Source: Kwoniella bestiolae CBS 10118 (Eukaryota > Basidiomycota > Tremellomycetes > Tremellales > Cryptococcaceae). Taken from it: a stretch of DNA of 64,000 bases. Both the position numbers and the translations under genes were made by a program. The notes beneath the pieces were generated by a model. The model saw only the letters and a list, made by a program, of their open reading frames with translations. It ran no database searches and was not told where the DNA came from. How positions within the stretch are numbered: the stretch's first letter is position 1; each line of letters opens with the position of its first letter. Below are positions 50,892 through 63,508 of the stretch, in pieces. The stretch lies in contig NC_089247.1 of assembly GCF_000512585.2 (NCBI RefSeq), positions 496,001-560,000 on the forward strand. The letters run 5' to 3'.

Positions 50892-53800
50892 ATGTCATCA
50901 TCGATAACACTCGACGCACCCTCCGCATCTTCCTCCACCCACTCGCCATCATCCGTAGCATTCCCCGTCCCCCACCCGAACCCACATTCACCCTCCATCG
51001 ACTCACAGAAACCCTCAGCTTCCACCTCCGCTCCCGCAGTCCTATCTCCCAGAGGCCCATCACCTTCCAACATCCCTCCGTCAACTATCAACGGCACGCC
51101 GCAGGATCTCAAGATCGCCGGCGGAGAACAGGCAACGACTAAAACGGGCGATAGTTTGCCGAACCTGGGGGATCTGGATGCAAAGTGCGGAGGATGTCAG
51201 CAGGTTATAGATCAGGAGAGTGGTGGGGTTGTTGTCGCTTTTGGGTGAGCGGAATCCTCCTCTTAGAACTTCCAAGAACGTATCACCGACCCAAAATTAC
51301 CATTTTCTGCGTGGCTACGACCACAGGTCCACGTTGATCACCCCCTTAGCTCATACTAATTTGACATCTACTATGATTGCAGATCCTCCCTGTGGCACGT
51401 TGATTGCTTCAAATGTGCGAAATGCAAGAACAAAGTATCGGCGGATACGAATCTGCTCTTACTATCTGATGGTAGTCCAGTGTGTGGAAACTGTTCATAC
51501 CAGGTGGGTTAGCTGTGTTGTTAGGATCATCAGAACCGCATGAGATAGCTGATAAATCGTTATCAAAACAGTGCTTCGTGTGCAAACAAGCCATCACAGA
51601 GGAAGCTATCATGACAGGTGATGAATCATACCATGCTCACTGCTTCACTTGTAGAACGTGTAAGAGACGTATAGAGGAGTTGGTGTTTGCCAAGACCAGT
51701 CAGGGTATATATTGTATGGTAAGCCACCATTCATCGCTCGTACACCTACGTCTATGAACCTGCTGACGCTCCCACCTAGGCATGTCACAATGAGCGAGTA
51801 GCGCGAAGCCGACGTCATGCAGAGCACAAGAGGCAGAAACAAGCTAAGAAAGAGGCTAGGGAGCAGGAGAGGCGGGAGAAAAGTATAGATGGAGGTGAGA
51901 AGGAGAAAGAGAAGAAAAAGGAGGAAGATCACGGAATAGCCTCGCCCATCGTACAGCCTACTGGTGGTCACTTCCTACAATCCACACCGGGCATACCATC
52001 TTCCATGTCCCTCGCTCAAACTGCAAATTCACCTCTCGCTTCTCCTTCGGCCACTCCGAATTCATTCAACTCTGGCAAGTTTGATACACCTTATAATGGT
52101 ACTGGGACACCCAACCCTGGAGAAGCCTTCGAAGATGCATCTGAACGAGATTCCTCAAGAGAGAGGGAGAGGGATAAACAGAGAGATCTCAGTGTGGATA
52201 GACCGGTTCAACGATCGACTTCACCAGCTGATAGAAGGATCATCGAGGCTGAAAACACTCCATTGCCCGTTTCCCCATCTGATCCTACTCGGGGAGTACC
52301 GCATAGCAGATCGATGGATTCAGAACATAGTCCCCAAGGTCGACAACATTCTGGTCATGCACCTAGTCCATCTCTAGGCTCCTCAAGATCACTCCATACT
52401 TCTTCTCCTGCACCTGTGGCTGGACCCTCAGGCAGACAACAACCTCAAAATGTCGGGTTAGGAGTTGGACCTGTTGGGTTGAACGTGCCTACCAGCAAGG
52501 CTGATAGGAGAAGATCGATAAATCCAGCTATGACTTTCAACATGGACGCGCAGAATTCAACATTCAATGCCGAACCCAGGATGTCACCTCTTCCGCCATC
52601 GCCGTTGCGAGCATCTTTCACTGATCTACAAGCGGAGCAACAACAGCTACAGCAACAGTCACAAGGTCTACAGCCCCTTCGATCACCTACTACACCGTCT
52701 CCATCGCCCGGAAACGACATGTTCCCGTTCAAAGAGAGACAATTATCAGCTGGAGGAGGGAGATCGACCCCCGATCAAAACGTGTCCGGACCACCGCCTC
52801 GAACCAGCTCTTTGCCTGATCAATTGGGTACAAGCAGATCTCGACCGTTGCCCACTATCGAAGATGAAGATTCTTCGGCGTCTAGGAAATCAAGTATCGA
52901 TAATACTGCTTCCTCTGGCTTACCTTCCAAGCAACCATCGAGCAATCAACTTTCCGAGGGGGCATTATCGACTCCTCGTCTGAATGCCCCGAATCTACCG
53001 CCAATGTCATTCTCATTATCTGATCCTGATTTCGCTGTCATCCTCAACAATATCGATCAGTCACCGAAGTCAGCAGGCATAAGCAATAAATCCGGTGAAT
53101 CAGTCGTAACTGTTAAACCTGAGGGCGATGGTGGCAGTGGACCTTCTTCCCCACTGTCCATCAATGAGGGAGGCGGCACATCACCTTCTTTGGCCAGATC
53201 ACCACATATGGACATGTTATCGTCTGCAGCGGACCAACAGCAACAGCTTTCCAGTACTGCTACTGCGTCAGGATCATTGGAAGCGATCACTTCCAGATCA
53301 CCCTCCAGATCGAGATTATCGCCCAACGATCAAGTACAGACCCCCCAGATGTTACGGATCAGACAACCTTCCGCTGATAGTACCCTATCGATCAATTCGA
53401 GGTATGGGACTGGAGATGGATCGTTTGCTACGCTTGTGGAGCTTGTGGCTGGGGCGAAACATCGCGAAGAGGATAGGATCGAGGTGGATGTGAATGTTTT
53501 GTCGGGCGTGATTCAGGAGATTGAGGAGTTGAGAGATACCATCACGGGTTTGAAGAATAAATATACCGGTGCAAAGGTTAGTCCAACTTCTTTCGTCGTC
53601 ATGATGTTAAACAAGTAGTGCGAGGATATGTAAGAAGAGTGTTCTGATTATGTGGCAATTGAGCTAAGCACTGGTTTTTGATGTAGCGTACAAGTCAGCA
53701 ATACTCTGAAGGTCTGACAATAGCAGGAGAGGAGTACGACAAGGAGCTAGCTCATCGACGAGAACTTGAAGCGGAAGTTTCGAGACTGCGAGCTCAGGTG

Positions 53801-56094
53801 CATTCTCAGACTGCCCGATTGAGCGTTATTTCGGGTGATGAGCGTCGAGCAGAGAATATGAGAAGGAGGAGTAACGATCTGGCGAATAGCTTGACTGGAC
53901 TCGAGAGGGATATTTCGAGGTTGAGAGCTCAAAGGGATATGACGCTTGCTGAGGTTGAGGAGCTGCATGCTAGGAGGGGAAGGTGGGTGTGGGCTATTTT
54001 ATCAGTTGAGGTGTGGTGAAGGGATGAAATACTGATGATCGATTTGATCGATTTAGCGTCGAGTCATCCAACGGAGACGATGCAGCTTCATCACTTAGCA
54101 GATCGCTTACCAACCGCCTCGATACGATCAAAGAGCAATATCGCGAAGAGCTCGAACCCCTCACTGCACAGCGAGAAGCGCTTCAACGTGAGATTGCGGA
54201 ACTCCGAGAAACCAAAGAATCATTCTTGGAAGAATCCGCAGCCCTCGCAGCGAAGAATGAAGAATTGGCTGAATTGAACGCCTCGTTATCTAGACAAGCT
54301 GAATCCGTACAAGATCATCTATCTAGAATGAGACCTACCACTATATTCAACAATAAATCTGCTTCCGGGCGAACACACCCATCTGGATCTCCTTCACTAT
54401 CTTCCTTGGCTACCTCGGCGACATTACAGGAAGTACCGGAGGAGACTGCCCGGGTGGTGAAAGTGACTAAACCCGAACCGATCGAAGCTGCCCCTGCAAG
54501 ACGATTCAAATGGTACAAATCTTCCAAAGGCCCCGACTCATCTTCCGTCTCTGCCTCCATCTCCAAACCTCTTAATCTACCTACCTCCAACCTCAGAAAT
54601 CCAGGACTGGGAGTGAACATGTCAGGACTTGCTAATGGCCAATTAACCAATGGTGGATCAGGAGGAGCAGGGAATAATTTGCAGAGGCCCTCGACGGAGT
54701 TTGGACTGAGGGATCATAATTTTAATCAACATTCGACGATGAGGTTGACGAGGTGCGAGCTTTGTCAGGAGAAGATGTGGGGGTTGCAGGAGGTTAAATG
54801 TTCTTGTGAGTGGGCTACGTCTTCACCATTGTCATAGTGGAATGTGGAGATCTCAGAGGTTTTGTGGAGAAAGGGTTGAAATACATAAGGGCACAAGACG
54901 CTTTCGAGTTCATCTCGACGATGGGGTTTAACCTATGTTTCGCATTGAGGAAGCTTTCTTTTCGTGACAACATTTACTAATCTTGGAAAATGCTCGTAGC
55001 ATGCGGTATAGTCTGTCACTCGAAGTGTGCCGAGAAATTACCTAGGAGCTGTACGGGAAGTAGGAACGGTACGGTTGAGAATCTTGATGGACCGTTGCGT
55101 GAGTGTATTTTCCTTTGCGTGCATCTCCGGCATCTACTACTACTGGGCAACATGCTGATATATATGTAATACTTAGCCCCCTCGATGTTCGGTCGTGATC
55201 TCATTGAGCAGGTTGGAGCGGATAAGACTGCCATTCCGGTTATAGTGACTAAATGTATTAATGCTGTTGAGGATGTTGGTGAGTTGGCTATTTCACTTAC
55301 CCTTATGACCATACTTTTGCTCGGAAGTCAAAACGTCATCATATATAACATGGAAGTTTTTCATACTGATCATGGTTATACTCTCACTGTAGGAATGGAG
55401 TACGAAGGTATCTACCGAAAGACAGGTGGTTCCTCCCAGTCCAAGCAGATCACTCAATTATTCGAAAGAGGAGATTACGATGCTTTCGACTTGACCGATC
55501 TGGAGACTTTCAACGACATATCGAGCGTCACGTCGGTCTTGAAAACGTATTTCAGGAGTTTACCTAATCCGCTGTTGACCCATGCGTTGCATGAGAGCTT
55601 TGTGGCAGCTGCGAGTGAGTGGGACTACTCATCTTTCTTCGTCATACCGAATTTCTGCCTTGTCCGCTAAGGAAGGACGAAGGATGTTTGGAGGTACATG
55701 TGCTGATTGGCCGATGTGATCTAGGTATTCGAGACGCGAACAACAAGCAATCTGCCTTATGTGCTCTACTTAAAGAACTGCCCAAAGAACATTACAACAC
55801 CCTCAAAACGTTGATGTTACATTTGAATCGAGTGACTGCGCAATCGAGCGTCAATCTCATGACTTCCCAGAACCTAGGTGTGGTCTTTGGACGTGAGTCG
55901 GTTTCCCATCTACAATAACAGTATAAGGATAGAAAAGATGGGCTGAGATGAGATGCTGATGGTGTGAATGGCTCGTAGCTACGTTGATGAGATCCGCCGA
56001 TCCGAATAGAGAATTTGGCGATATGGCGGGTAAAGCAATGAGCGTCCAGTGGATGGTAGATAATGCGCCGCAGGTGTTTCTAGATCGGGATTAG
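50892..56094 (+). CDS. LIM-domain RhoGAP (Rga1/Rga2-like)
   Basis: GTPase-activating protein for Cdc42/Rho, which controls polarity at the cortex. Domain order: disordered Ser/Pro N-terminus (about 90 residues). LIM1 is AKCGGCQQVIDQESGG... HVDCFKCAKCKNK...CGNC and LIM2 is CFVCKQAITEEAIM...HCFTCRTCKRR...YCMACH. A Lys/Glu helix follows. A long Ser/Pro/Gln-rich region spans about 51950-53560, then coiled coil at about 53690-54310 (HRRELEAEVSRLRAQ, EELAELNASLSRQAES). The C1 zinc domain is TRCELCQEKMWGLQEVKCS...CGIVCHSKCAEKLPRSC. The RhoGAP domain has MFGRDLIEQVG, EYEGIYRKTGGSSQ with arginine finger, FRSLPNPLLTH, LMTSQNLGVVFGPTLMRSAD. About 1,400-1,500 residues. Rga-type proteins usually lack C1; LIM plus C1 plus RhoGAP recalls basidiomycete Rga proteins. 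Confidence 0.92.
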
Positions 56095-56575
56095 GGCCAG
56101 TAGTGGTGTAAAAGGAATAAATGATAGATAGGGAGCGATTGAGAAAGTGGATGGATGGGGGAAAGGAGAGTTGTATATAAATAGAATTAGGTCTTATCAT
56201 ACTCATTTACGTCTTTTGCCTGTTTTTGCTCTTGCTCTCTTTCATATATATACCTTGGTTAAATATGTTATACCTTGGTCGATTATACCTGTTGGATCAT
56301 GTATAGGTCATACGTTGGGTTTACCTTACATTACGATATGTTATTATTGCATCTGTCCTTGTCATATCTGTGGGAAATGTGGGAATGAGGGGAACGAGAT
56401 GCATGGGTATATCGTTAGATGTTAGGTGGTATGGTTCCACGTGTATCATAAATATCGAATACGTATATGCTACAGTCATTAGAGTACACAATTTCAAACG
56501 AGATTTATTCCTCCATTCATTTGGGTAGAGCAGTTCAGGTGGAGTAGAGTGAAGCACGATCCCATCGAGAGGCAG
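56095..56575. other. Convergent spacer between the LIM-RhoGAP gene and the SUR7-like gene
   Basis: 481 nt, AT-rich, with two facing 3' ends. No gene seen. Confidence 0.4.
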
Positions 56576-58161
56576 CTAAACCATGAATCCACGTTGATCG
56601 ACCGAATTCGAGTTCGGATCTGCCTCTGCCGTCGGAGTAGACCCCTGGATCTGGATGATGGGTGGTTTCTCGTCGATTGTCAGTTGATTGGGGGAGATAT
56701 TGAGTGGTTCCCTAAAGCACATCCGAAATTATACGTCAGCTCAAGTCCATTTCTGTGAGGTCAGAGTTGAGGCGGAGAGGGGACTTACCAAGTTGGTGGG
56801 GCATCTTCGCTGGGAGGAAGAGCGGCTGAGTTGGGTGGGTGGTGGAAATCCGAGTTACTAAGCCACAAAACCGGATCAGCTTTCATCGTGTCCTAGAAGG
56901 GATATGTGGATCGGCGAGTGAGTGTGCTCACCCCTTGACTGTCCAACTTGGCCTGGGTCTAAATTTATCCCACGTGAGTCTTGTGATGTATGATCCTAGG
57001 CAGAGAAGGAAGGAAAAGAGGTTCATGAAGATTGCTGCGCTGTAAATTTCAGGAATTGACAAGTCAGCTCTGCGTTGCTGCGTCACTTTGAGTTAGGGTT
57101 AGGTGAGGTAGGCCACTCACCCTGGTTTGACAGATAGCGATTCATCGTCGATGGTTATTCCGCTAGAGGCAGATTGGAGGCGGGTGAACATGCCTAGGTC
57201 AAGTGCCCACTATGTCCAGAGCACTCTATCAGCTCACATGTCCACTCTGCGTGGAAGATCTTGTGAAAGATCTTGTGAAGAAGGAAGATAGGAGAGGGAG
57301 AAGAGGATCTTGCTGGGATATTATATCGAAGCGGAATTAGACTCACAGCTATCAGAATCAAGATCGCACTGAAACCAGCACCGTTGAATGCCCATTTCGT
57401 CCAATCGTGCGCATGTCGTTCTTTGGATTTCCACGATCCGGACGAAGCGAGGGTCCAGCAGAGGGTCATCCAGACTGATAGACAGGCTGGTAATCCACCA
57501 ATCGAAGTAATCAGCTTTGCGAATTCCAATACGACTTCGAGGGACCATTGGATACTCCTACTACTGCTACTATATCTGGTGTTGACGACTGACCTAGAAT
57601 GTGCATTACTCCACTACCGACCAGATAATCCACCTTCAGCTGATCGCTTATTCCTTGTATTCCATTTAATGGTTCAGGGAGGGTTTTGAGAGTAGAAGAG
57701 AGATTTACGTTGAACCCTTTGTCTGCTGAACATTGGTTCCTGATGACGGATCAGCAGAATATTAGCGTTCATCCATTTATGTCATATACAATACGGTGAT
57801 ATTGATTACAGTCAAATCAGTAAAATACAAGGTCCACTCACTCAACACCCTCAAATCCACTGATACACCACCCCCACGTTCCCACAATCACCTTCCCACC
57901 ACCCTCAACCCCAATCTTGGCAATACCCAATCCCTCGATGATGGGAGTTGACAAGCTCGATAGGAGGATCAAAAGGAAGGACGCGAAGATGGGGAAGAAC
58001 AGGTACGTCGCTTGATTGCCTGTATCATCTTCTGAAGTCCAGAACCTCCCTTTGGGTTTCTGAGTATCGACGTCTACGTGGGAAGATGAGGGAAGGTTGT
58101 TATGTGTGAATCGGGGGGGATTGGTATCGATCAGCGTCATTGGTCCGAGGGATTTCTTCAT
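56576..58161 (-). CDS. SUR7/Rim9(PalI)-like four-helix membrane protein
   Basis: This claudin-like fungal family sits in the plasma membrane; Sur7 marks eisosomes and Rim9/PalI helps pH sensing. After a hydrophilic N-terminus (MKKSLGPMTLIDTNPP), helix 1 is YLFFPIFASFLLILLSSLS. The extracellular loop has GTWGWCISGFEGVE and NQCSADKGFN, the W-GxC...C signature. Helix 2/3 follow (VVLEFAKLITSIGGLPACLS, FNGAGFSAILILIAV) and helix 4 is IFMNLFSFLLCLGSYITRL. The C-terminal tail is cytosolic and acidic (PPSEDAPPTW, EPLNISPNQLTIDEKPP), ending VDQRGFMV. About 350 residues. Sequence alone does not decide between Sur7- and Rim9-type. Confidence 0.78.
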
Positions 58162-58716
58162 GCTTAGGAGGGATAGTGGATGAATATTGCTTGATATATC
58201 TATATGACGTTCTGTTCTAGAACGACCTTACTTATTTATATTGAACGGGCTTTTAGTATTATTCTGAATTACTTGGTTAGACCAGCTTGATTATTCTCGT
58301 CTCAAGTCGAGTAGACAGCTTATTCTGGATTCTGGGAAGGATCGTTTGATGCGGATTTGTGGGATATACATATTACATATATCTGATCAGTGCAGTACTG
58401 TTTCACCTAGTTGGACCTTGTCCTTTGTCAATTCCAGCCAATCGCATCCTTTGAGGTTATAACCAAGGATCAACCCAATTTAGAGGGGTAACGGGGGATG
58501 GATCAAATCCGATCTACGAGGGGATATGTGTGAATGGAGGTAGGGGGATGTAGACAACTGCGATGTCAGTGTTGCAATGAGGTTAGTTTGCCGATATGCG
58601 ATACAACCATATCGGACTTCCTTCATACACCCTCCCGAATCAGAGAGATGAGATGGAGTTGCGAAGAAAGGCATGTTAAAGTTATTGCATAAATGGGCAG
58701 TTTTCCTTGTATGTAT
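58162..58716. other. Intergenic, 555 nt
   Basis: Promoter of the SUR7-like gene and trailer of MIC19. AT-rich. No gene seen. Confidence 0.4.
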
Positions 58717-59671
58717 CTATTGAAGGGATTTTACGAATGCCTAACAGATGCAACGACAAGGGTCAGCGCTGCCTACGAGGAAATACTCGGAATGAGAAGG
58801 GGCTGCTGTGATACTCATCATTCTGGAAAGAGAGTACAGCACAATCATTGCAAAACACCACCGACTCACCTGTTCAAGCTTGGCTACCTCACTTTTGAAA
58901 GTTTCTACCTGTTTCCAACAGTCAAGTGGTTTCTCGGCGTTGGTCCTGGTTTGCACAGTCATTTATCAATATCCAGCCCCACCTCAACGTGATTGAGCAA
59001 GAATAACCTTTCACAGAAGATGACAGCTCGTGAGATATGGTATAGCTCAACTCACAAATAACATTTCTCAACCCCCTCCCTAGCTTCCCTAACCCCTCTG
59101 GAAGTATTCAACCGTTTCTCCCTCAGCCTCTCTACCTTCTCTCGAACCTGCTCGATATCTTTACCCAAAACCTCAGAGCTCATACCTGGTTTTTCCCTGT
59201 CGAGGTTCTCCTTCTCCAACGCGGCATTGATCTTGGAGAGGATCTCGGCTTCTTGGGATCGGAGGTTGGCGGATTCGGCGGCGAGTCGTCGACGGACGAT
59301 GTCGTCGGGTGAGTTGGAGGAGGAGGAGGATGGGTCAGAGGGGGAGGAGAGACGGGATATCAGGGAGGGGGAGAACTGGGATTGCGCATTAGTATTTGTT
59401 TGTTCGGGAATATCTCCTTTCTAGCAACGAAGCGGATGAGTAAAAGGGAAGAAAGGAAATAATAGGTGGGAGAGCGCAAGGAGGAGAGATAGTCGAGGGA
59501 GTACGCTTCAAGATGCAGCGGGAATAGGAAGGATGAGGGCGAATAGGAAGTGAAAAGCAACGAGGCTCATGAAGAGGAGTACCATCAATCACTCACTTGC
59601 ACCGATGTCCCTGGCTCGGAGGGAGTTATGACCTGCTCCTGTACGTTCTGAGATGATTGAGCTGCTCCCAT
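58717..59671 (-). CDS. MIC19: MICOS complex subunit MIC19
   Basis: Mic19 stabilises crista junctions at the inner mitochondrial membrane. Start MGAAQSSQNVQEQVI gives a myristoylatable Gly2, as in the family. The middle (about 59060-59410) has a Ser/Pro-rich part, then coiled coil: RRRLAAESANLRSQEAEILS, INAALEKENLDREKP, EVLGKDIEQVREKVERLREK. The CHCH-type end is REGVEKCY and NAEKPLDCWKQVETFKSEVA, KLEQ, and the last exon gives AFVKSLQ and a stop. About 175 residues, the usual length. Divergent from the proteasome chaperone-like gene. Confidence 0.9.
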
Positions 59672-60209
59672 CTTGCCTGATTTGTCTCCTTGATGTAGTG
59701 AGGTAGTGAGGACAAACGAATGATTAGTAGTAGATATCTTCTCATGGATGTCGGAACTCGGACATGATACTACTATCCTCGATACTCGACAGAGAACCAG
59801 ATTTGATCCCGTTGTATCACTGTGGCTAGAAGCAGAGAGAAGTGATAAAACAACGAGCTGTGTTTGCGTAAGACCTATCTTCCTACACATAGTATACTCA
59901 TCATTCCACTTGTCTTGGTCTCGCACATGCATAGGGGGATATCGAGGAACAATGACATACATCCTTGTTCTAAGGAAAGAGAGGAGGAAAAGCAAAGCAG
60001 AGATGACGAAATACCAACCGTGAAGGTTGAAATAAATGCCACGTCATGTGTTTTTACGCTGATCACCTCCACAACGCTTGCTCACCTTCACCTTGGCTCT
60101 TGATGAGCTATATAGTACGTGCATGTCTAATCAGAGGGAGGTGACCAAGTGACACTAACAAGGACAGACTTGAGCATACATAAGACCAGTGATAGTAATA
60201 CAAACCAAT
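59672..60209. other. Divergent promoter region MIC19 / PAC1-like gene
   Basis: 538 nt with no supported gene; overlapping small frames on both strands look incidental. Confidence 0.4.
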
Positions 60210-61242
60210 ATGAACGACCCCCTATCTCCCCTGACCGCTCCCCCTCCTCGATACTTGCTCGAATCAGACTCCTCCGACGAAGAAGGACAAGGTACCTATC
60301 CTGGAGCGGCACCTGGACCTTCCAAGCCGAAAATACGGATTAACGAGGGAGTCAAGGTGGACATCACAGGACTAGAAGGTGAAGTGGAAGAGGTGGTTAT
60401 AGGATTAGGTCAGGCTGGAAGGTATCTCTCGAAGAGTGTACAGGGTGAGATGATTGGAGGAGTGAAGGTTGGAAGCAGCAGTGTCGGGGTTGTTTACAAG
60501 GTTGGGAAGGGCAGGGTGATATTGGTAGAGGAAGGTGATTTGAATGGGAATGAGTGCTGGGAAGTGGTTAAGAGTCTGGTAGGGAAAGTTAAAGCTGGGA
60601 AATGGTATGTTCTCTTCCCAATCTCCCTGCAGTGCGTTCATTCGTATGCACATCGCTCATACACTATTTGCTGCTATAGGACCGTCGTCAGCTCATATGT
60701 CCCTTCGATGTACATCCCTTCTCCCTCTGAACGAACAGGAAGACTAGATAATCCACCTATACGAGTGCTCTCCACAAGCACTATAGAGGGGACGAAAGGA
60801 TTTGATTCGCCTAATTATCTTACGGGTGTAGCAGGGGGTTTGGTCTCTCTCGTGAGTGCCCGAGTCCGCCCATCTGTGTAATATAAGATCTAGATCCTTA
60901 TACCCAGCGTCATCGTCTTCCAACTTGTACACTCATGAGATTGTGTCCATTGAGGTTAAGCCGTCGCATTGCTAATTCTCTTGTGCTTCGGTACAGGCAT
61001 CTCACCCCACCAGCTCAATCCCCATCCCCACTGTCCTCCTCCTTCCTCTCCCACTCTCGGCGCTATCCTTTCCCCAGGTCCAATCATCCCTCAAATCCAT
61101 CTCACCCGATATATCTAGTACCTTCGGACAAAGTAGCAAAAGATGGACAGAAGACGATGATGAACCGTACTCTGCACCTGGAATGGGCCGCGTAAGAGGT
61201 TTGAGAAAGGGTGTAGCAGAGGTATCTTCTATGTACATGTAG
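60210..61242 (+). CDS. Probable proteasome assembly chaperone (PAC1/PSMG1-like)
   Basis: Three exons give about 270 residues. MNDPLSPLTAPPPRYLLESD is followed by SDEEGQG, and then a mixed alpha/beta part: GVKVDITGLEGEVEEVVIGL, VGVVYKVGKGRVILVEEGD, CWEVVKSLVGKVKAGKW. After the intron come PPIRVLSTSTIEGTKGFDSP, NYLTGVAGGLVSL and ASHPTSSIPIPTVLLPLPLS. The combination PN-x-TG-AxxL followed by IPxxxLxLPLS resembles PAC1/PSMG1, which helps build the proteasome alpha ring. The similarity is by eye and moderate. The end is Ser/Arg-rich (GRVRGLRKGVAEVSSMYM). Start at ATG 60210; the frame upstream has no ATG. Confidence 0.5.
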
Positions 61243-61946
61243 TGCAGATTCCCGGCCGACCTTTACGACATTATGAATTTTATACATCTCTTTGTTATAC
61301 TGTTGATCTCTTGCCGAGCAGACCAGCAATCGTCCACCTTGTGCATGCTGCACTTACACGTATGCTGTAAAAGTGAGTTTGTGATTCCGGTAAATGGACA
61401 CACAGCGTGCCTTATTGCTGGTCAGTCACGATTATCGATTATCGGCCTTGATGCTGCTATCTTTCCGATCGATAAGATTGGCTTTGGTCGATGACGTTGC
61501 GATCACTCCGATCTTCGTATTCATCGCGACAATGTATCGTAACATACTATCAACTCATCCGAGTACTGCATAAGCACCGGCTAGAAATCGGCGGGATGAG
61601 ACTGATTGCATACGATATGGGACACCTATGCCCGACCTCTTATCGCATCTCATTCAACGATGGGTAATCATTTCGATACTTCATCTGAGGATCGTCGATG
61701 TGCTGAGTAGGTCGGGGATGAATCAACGAATCCTATGAGCGGAGGGATATAAACTGTTCTCGAGATATAGCTGTCCACGCCGTACATATCCTCTCACACC
61801 TGCTCGCCAAGTCAAGGTAGACATCGTTCCAATCTCCAGTACATTAACACCTCGTCATCGTCTCTTTCACGTGCATAAACCAAACCTATTCAAACTGAAA
61901 TCGTATCATTCGGTCATCGGTCTTTCTACTCCAGTATACAGCTCTG
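61243..61946. other. Intergenic, 704 nt
   Basis: Promoter of the NTF2-like gene, with TATAAA at 61748-61753, about 200 nt before the ATG. No gene seen. Confidence 0.45.
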
Positions 61947-63168
61947 ATGTCATCCAGTCGATCTGCAGTCAGCGTAACATCCCATTCATTACCATTACCG
62001 TTGTCCCATATAAATACTAGACCTATATTACCTAGATCTCAGATATCTTCATTATCTTTACCACCACTTGCACACCCTTTGCCTAGTAGTAGTAGTACGA
62101 ATCATTACTCTACCTCTACCTCTCCAACCATAGATAGAAAACGATCTTCATTATCTTTAATCACATCATTAAGACACCAAGCCACTCGTCGATCCTTCAC
62201 CTTATTTTCCAAACAAAACAATAACAGCAAAATGTCCGTTTCAGAAGAAGTAGGAATCCCTCAAATCATCCTCGACACCCGTAAAGCCGCATCGGGCGTT
62301 ACAGGAGAATCTGTCGAACCCCGTCAAACCCTCCCCACGGAAGATATGGAACCTGATCCCTCGAGATCGATCCCATTACCACCCAACAGACAAAAGTTGA
62401 TAGATGATGTGATTGCCCTGTACTCTTGTCAACCTACCATTGAGAGGGTTGCGAGGTACGCGCCGGCTTGTGTTTATGATGATCAGTTTGTTTATGCTAA
62501 TGGTGAGTTGAGTGCATACTACCTTTCACTCATTCTATTCCGTGCTTGTGGAGTGTTGTAGGCCAAAGGCTAATCTTTTATGCCACCATCAGATCGATAC
62601 AAGATGGCCGGCCAATGGTTTGGTCTACCCAAATTATTCCCCAAGTCTGAGAACGTGGCCTATGAGATCGTCAAGAATGAAGATACCTTGATCCAATTCA
62701 GAAACAAGCAAGTGAGTTGGGGACACCTCCATTTATCTATACCATTTATAATACGTGAAGAGACATTGCTGATGACAGTGCGCTGCACGTAGACATGGCA
62801 TTTCCACCTCATCCCCAAGACAGCCACCATCAACGCCCTCGTATCCATCGTCCTCGACCCAGCTACCAAGGATTCCGACTTCCCCTTGATCCTGTACCAC
62901 AAGGATCAAGCCAACGAGAAGGACTACTCTCACGAAGGGTTTGGGTTTTCATTCAAGAAGACACAGGCGGATTTGGTATCGAGGTTGATGTCTGATAAGG
63001 AAGTCAAGCTTTTCAAGGTGAGCTATATCCTCTTTAAAGAGAAATTGCAAAACGGAGTTCATAGCTGATTTGTTGGTCACGATATAGGGAGATGAGAATG
63101 CTACGAAGGAACCGGTCAAGAAGTATGGAAGTGGTACTGCTGAAGCACCTTTGGCTAAAGATGTGTAG
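61947..63168 (+). CDS. NTF2-like (SnoaL/DUF2358-type) protein of unknown function
   Basis: About 330 residues in four exons. Residues 1-95 are Ser/Pro/Arg-rich with almost no acids and end RHQATRRSFTLFSKQNNN, like a mitochondrial presequence. A second in-frame ATG at 62232 (MSVSEEVGIPQII) would give a shorter cytosolic form. The folded part has KLIDDVIALYSCQPTIERVA, RYAPACVYDDQFVYAN, DRYKMAGQWFGLPKLFPKSE, EDTLIQFRNKQTWHFHL and GFGFSFKKTQADLVSRLMSD. The pattern of a helix, a D-x-F-VYA strand, aromatic pocket residues and late W-HF strands suggests a cone-shaped NTF2-like fold. No catalytic role can be assigned. Confidence 0.6.
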
Positions 63169-63508
63169 ATAGTAGAATGCCGAGATGTTCCAGGAAGACA
63201 ATTAGAAGTTTAATTAAGAAGTATATATGTATCGATTGTTAGTCTGAATGAATTGTATGATTCTGTATTTGCCTTTCGAGACGCTGCATTATCGCCGTTC
63301 AGCTTGCTGACCTGAACACGACCTTGCGTCCCGAATGGATGCTAGATCTGTAAATTACGAATACATGTCACATATTACACTATAACTTACAAGACGTTGA
63401 ATCGTATGTATCGTCATGATGGGTATAAACGCGAATCGACGCTTCCCTCTTCTCTACTTCCATTCTCAATAGTACTCCCTATGAACCGAGTCCAAACCCT
63501 CTGTTCCA
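63169..63508. other. Convergent spacer between NTF2-like gene and SPT4
   Basis: 340 nt, AT-rich, with two facing 3' ends. No gene seen. Confidence 0.4.
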
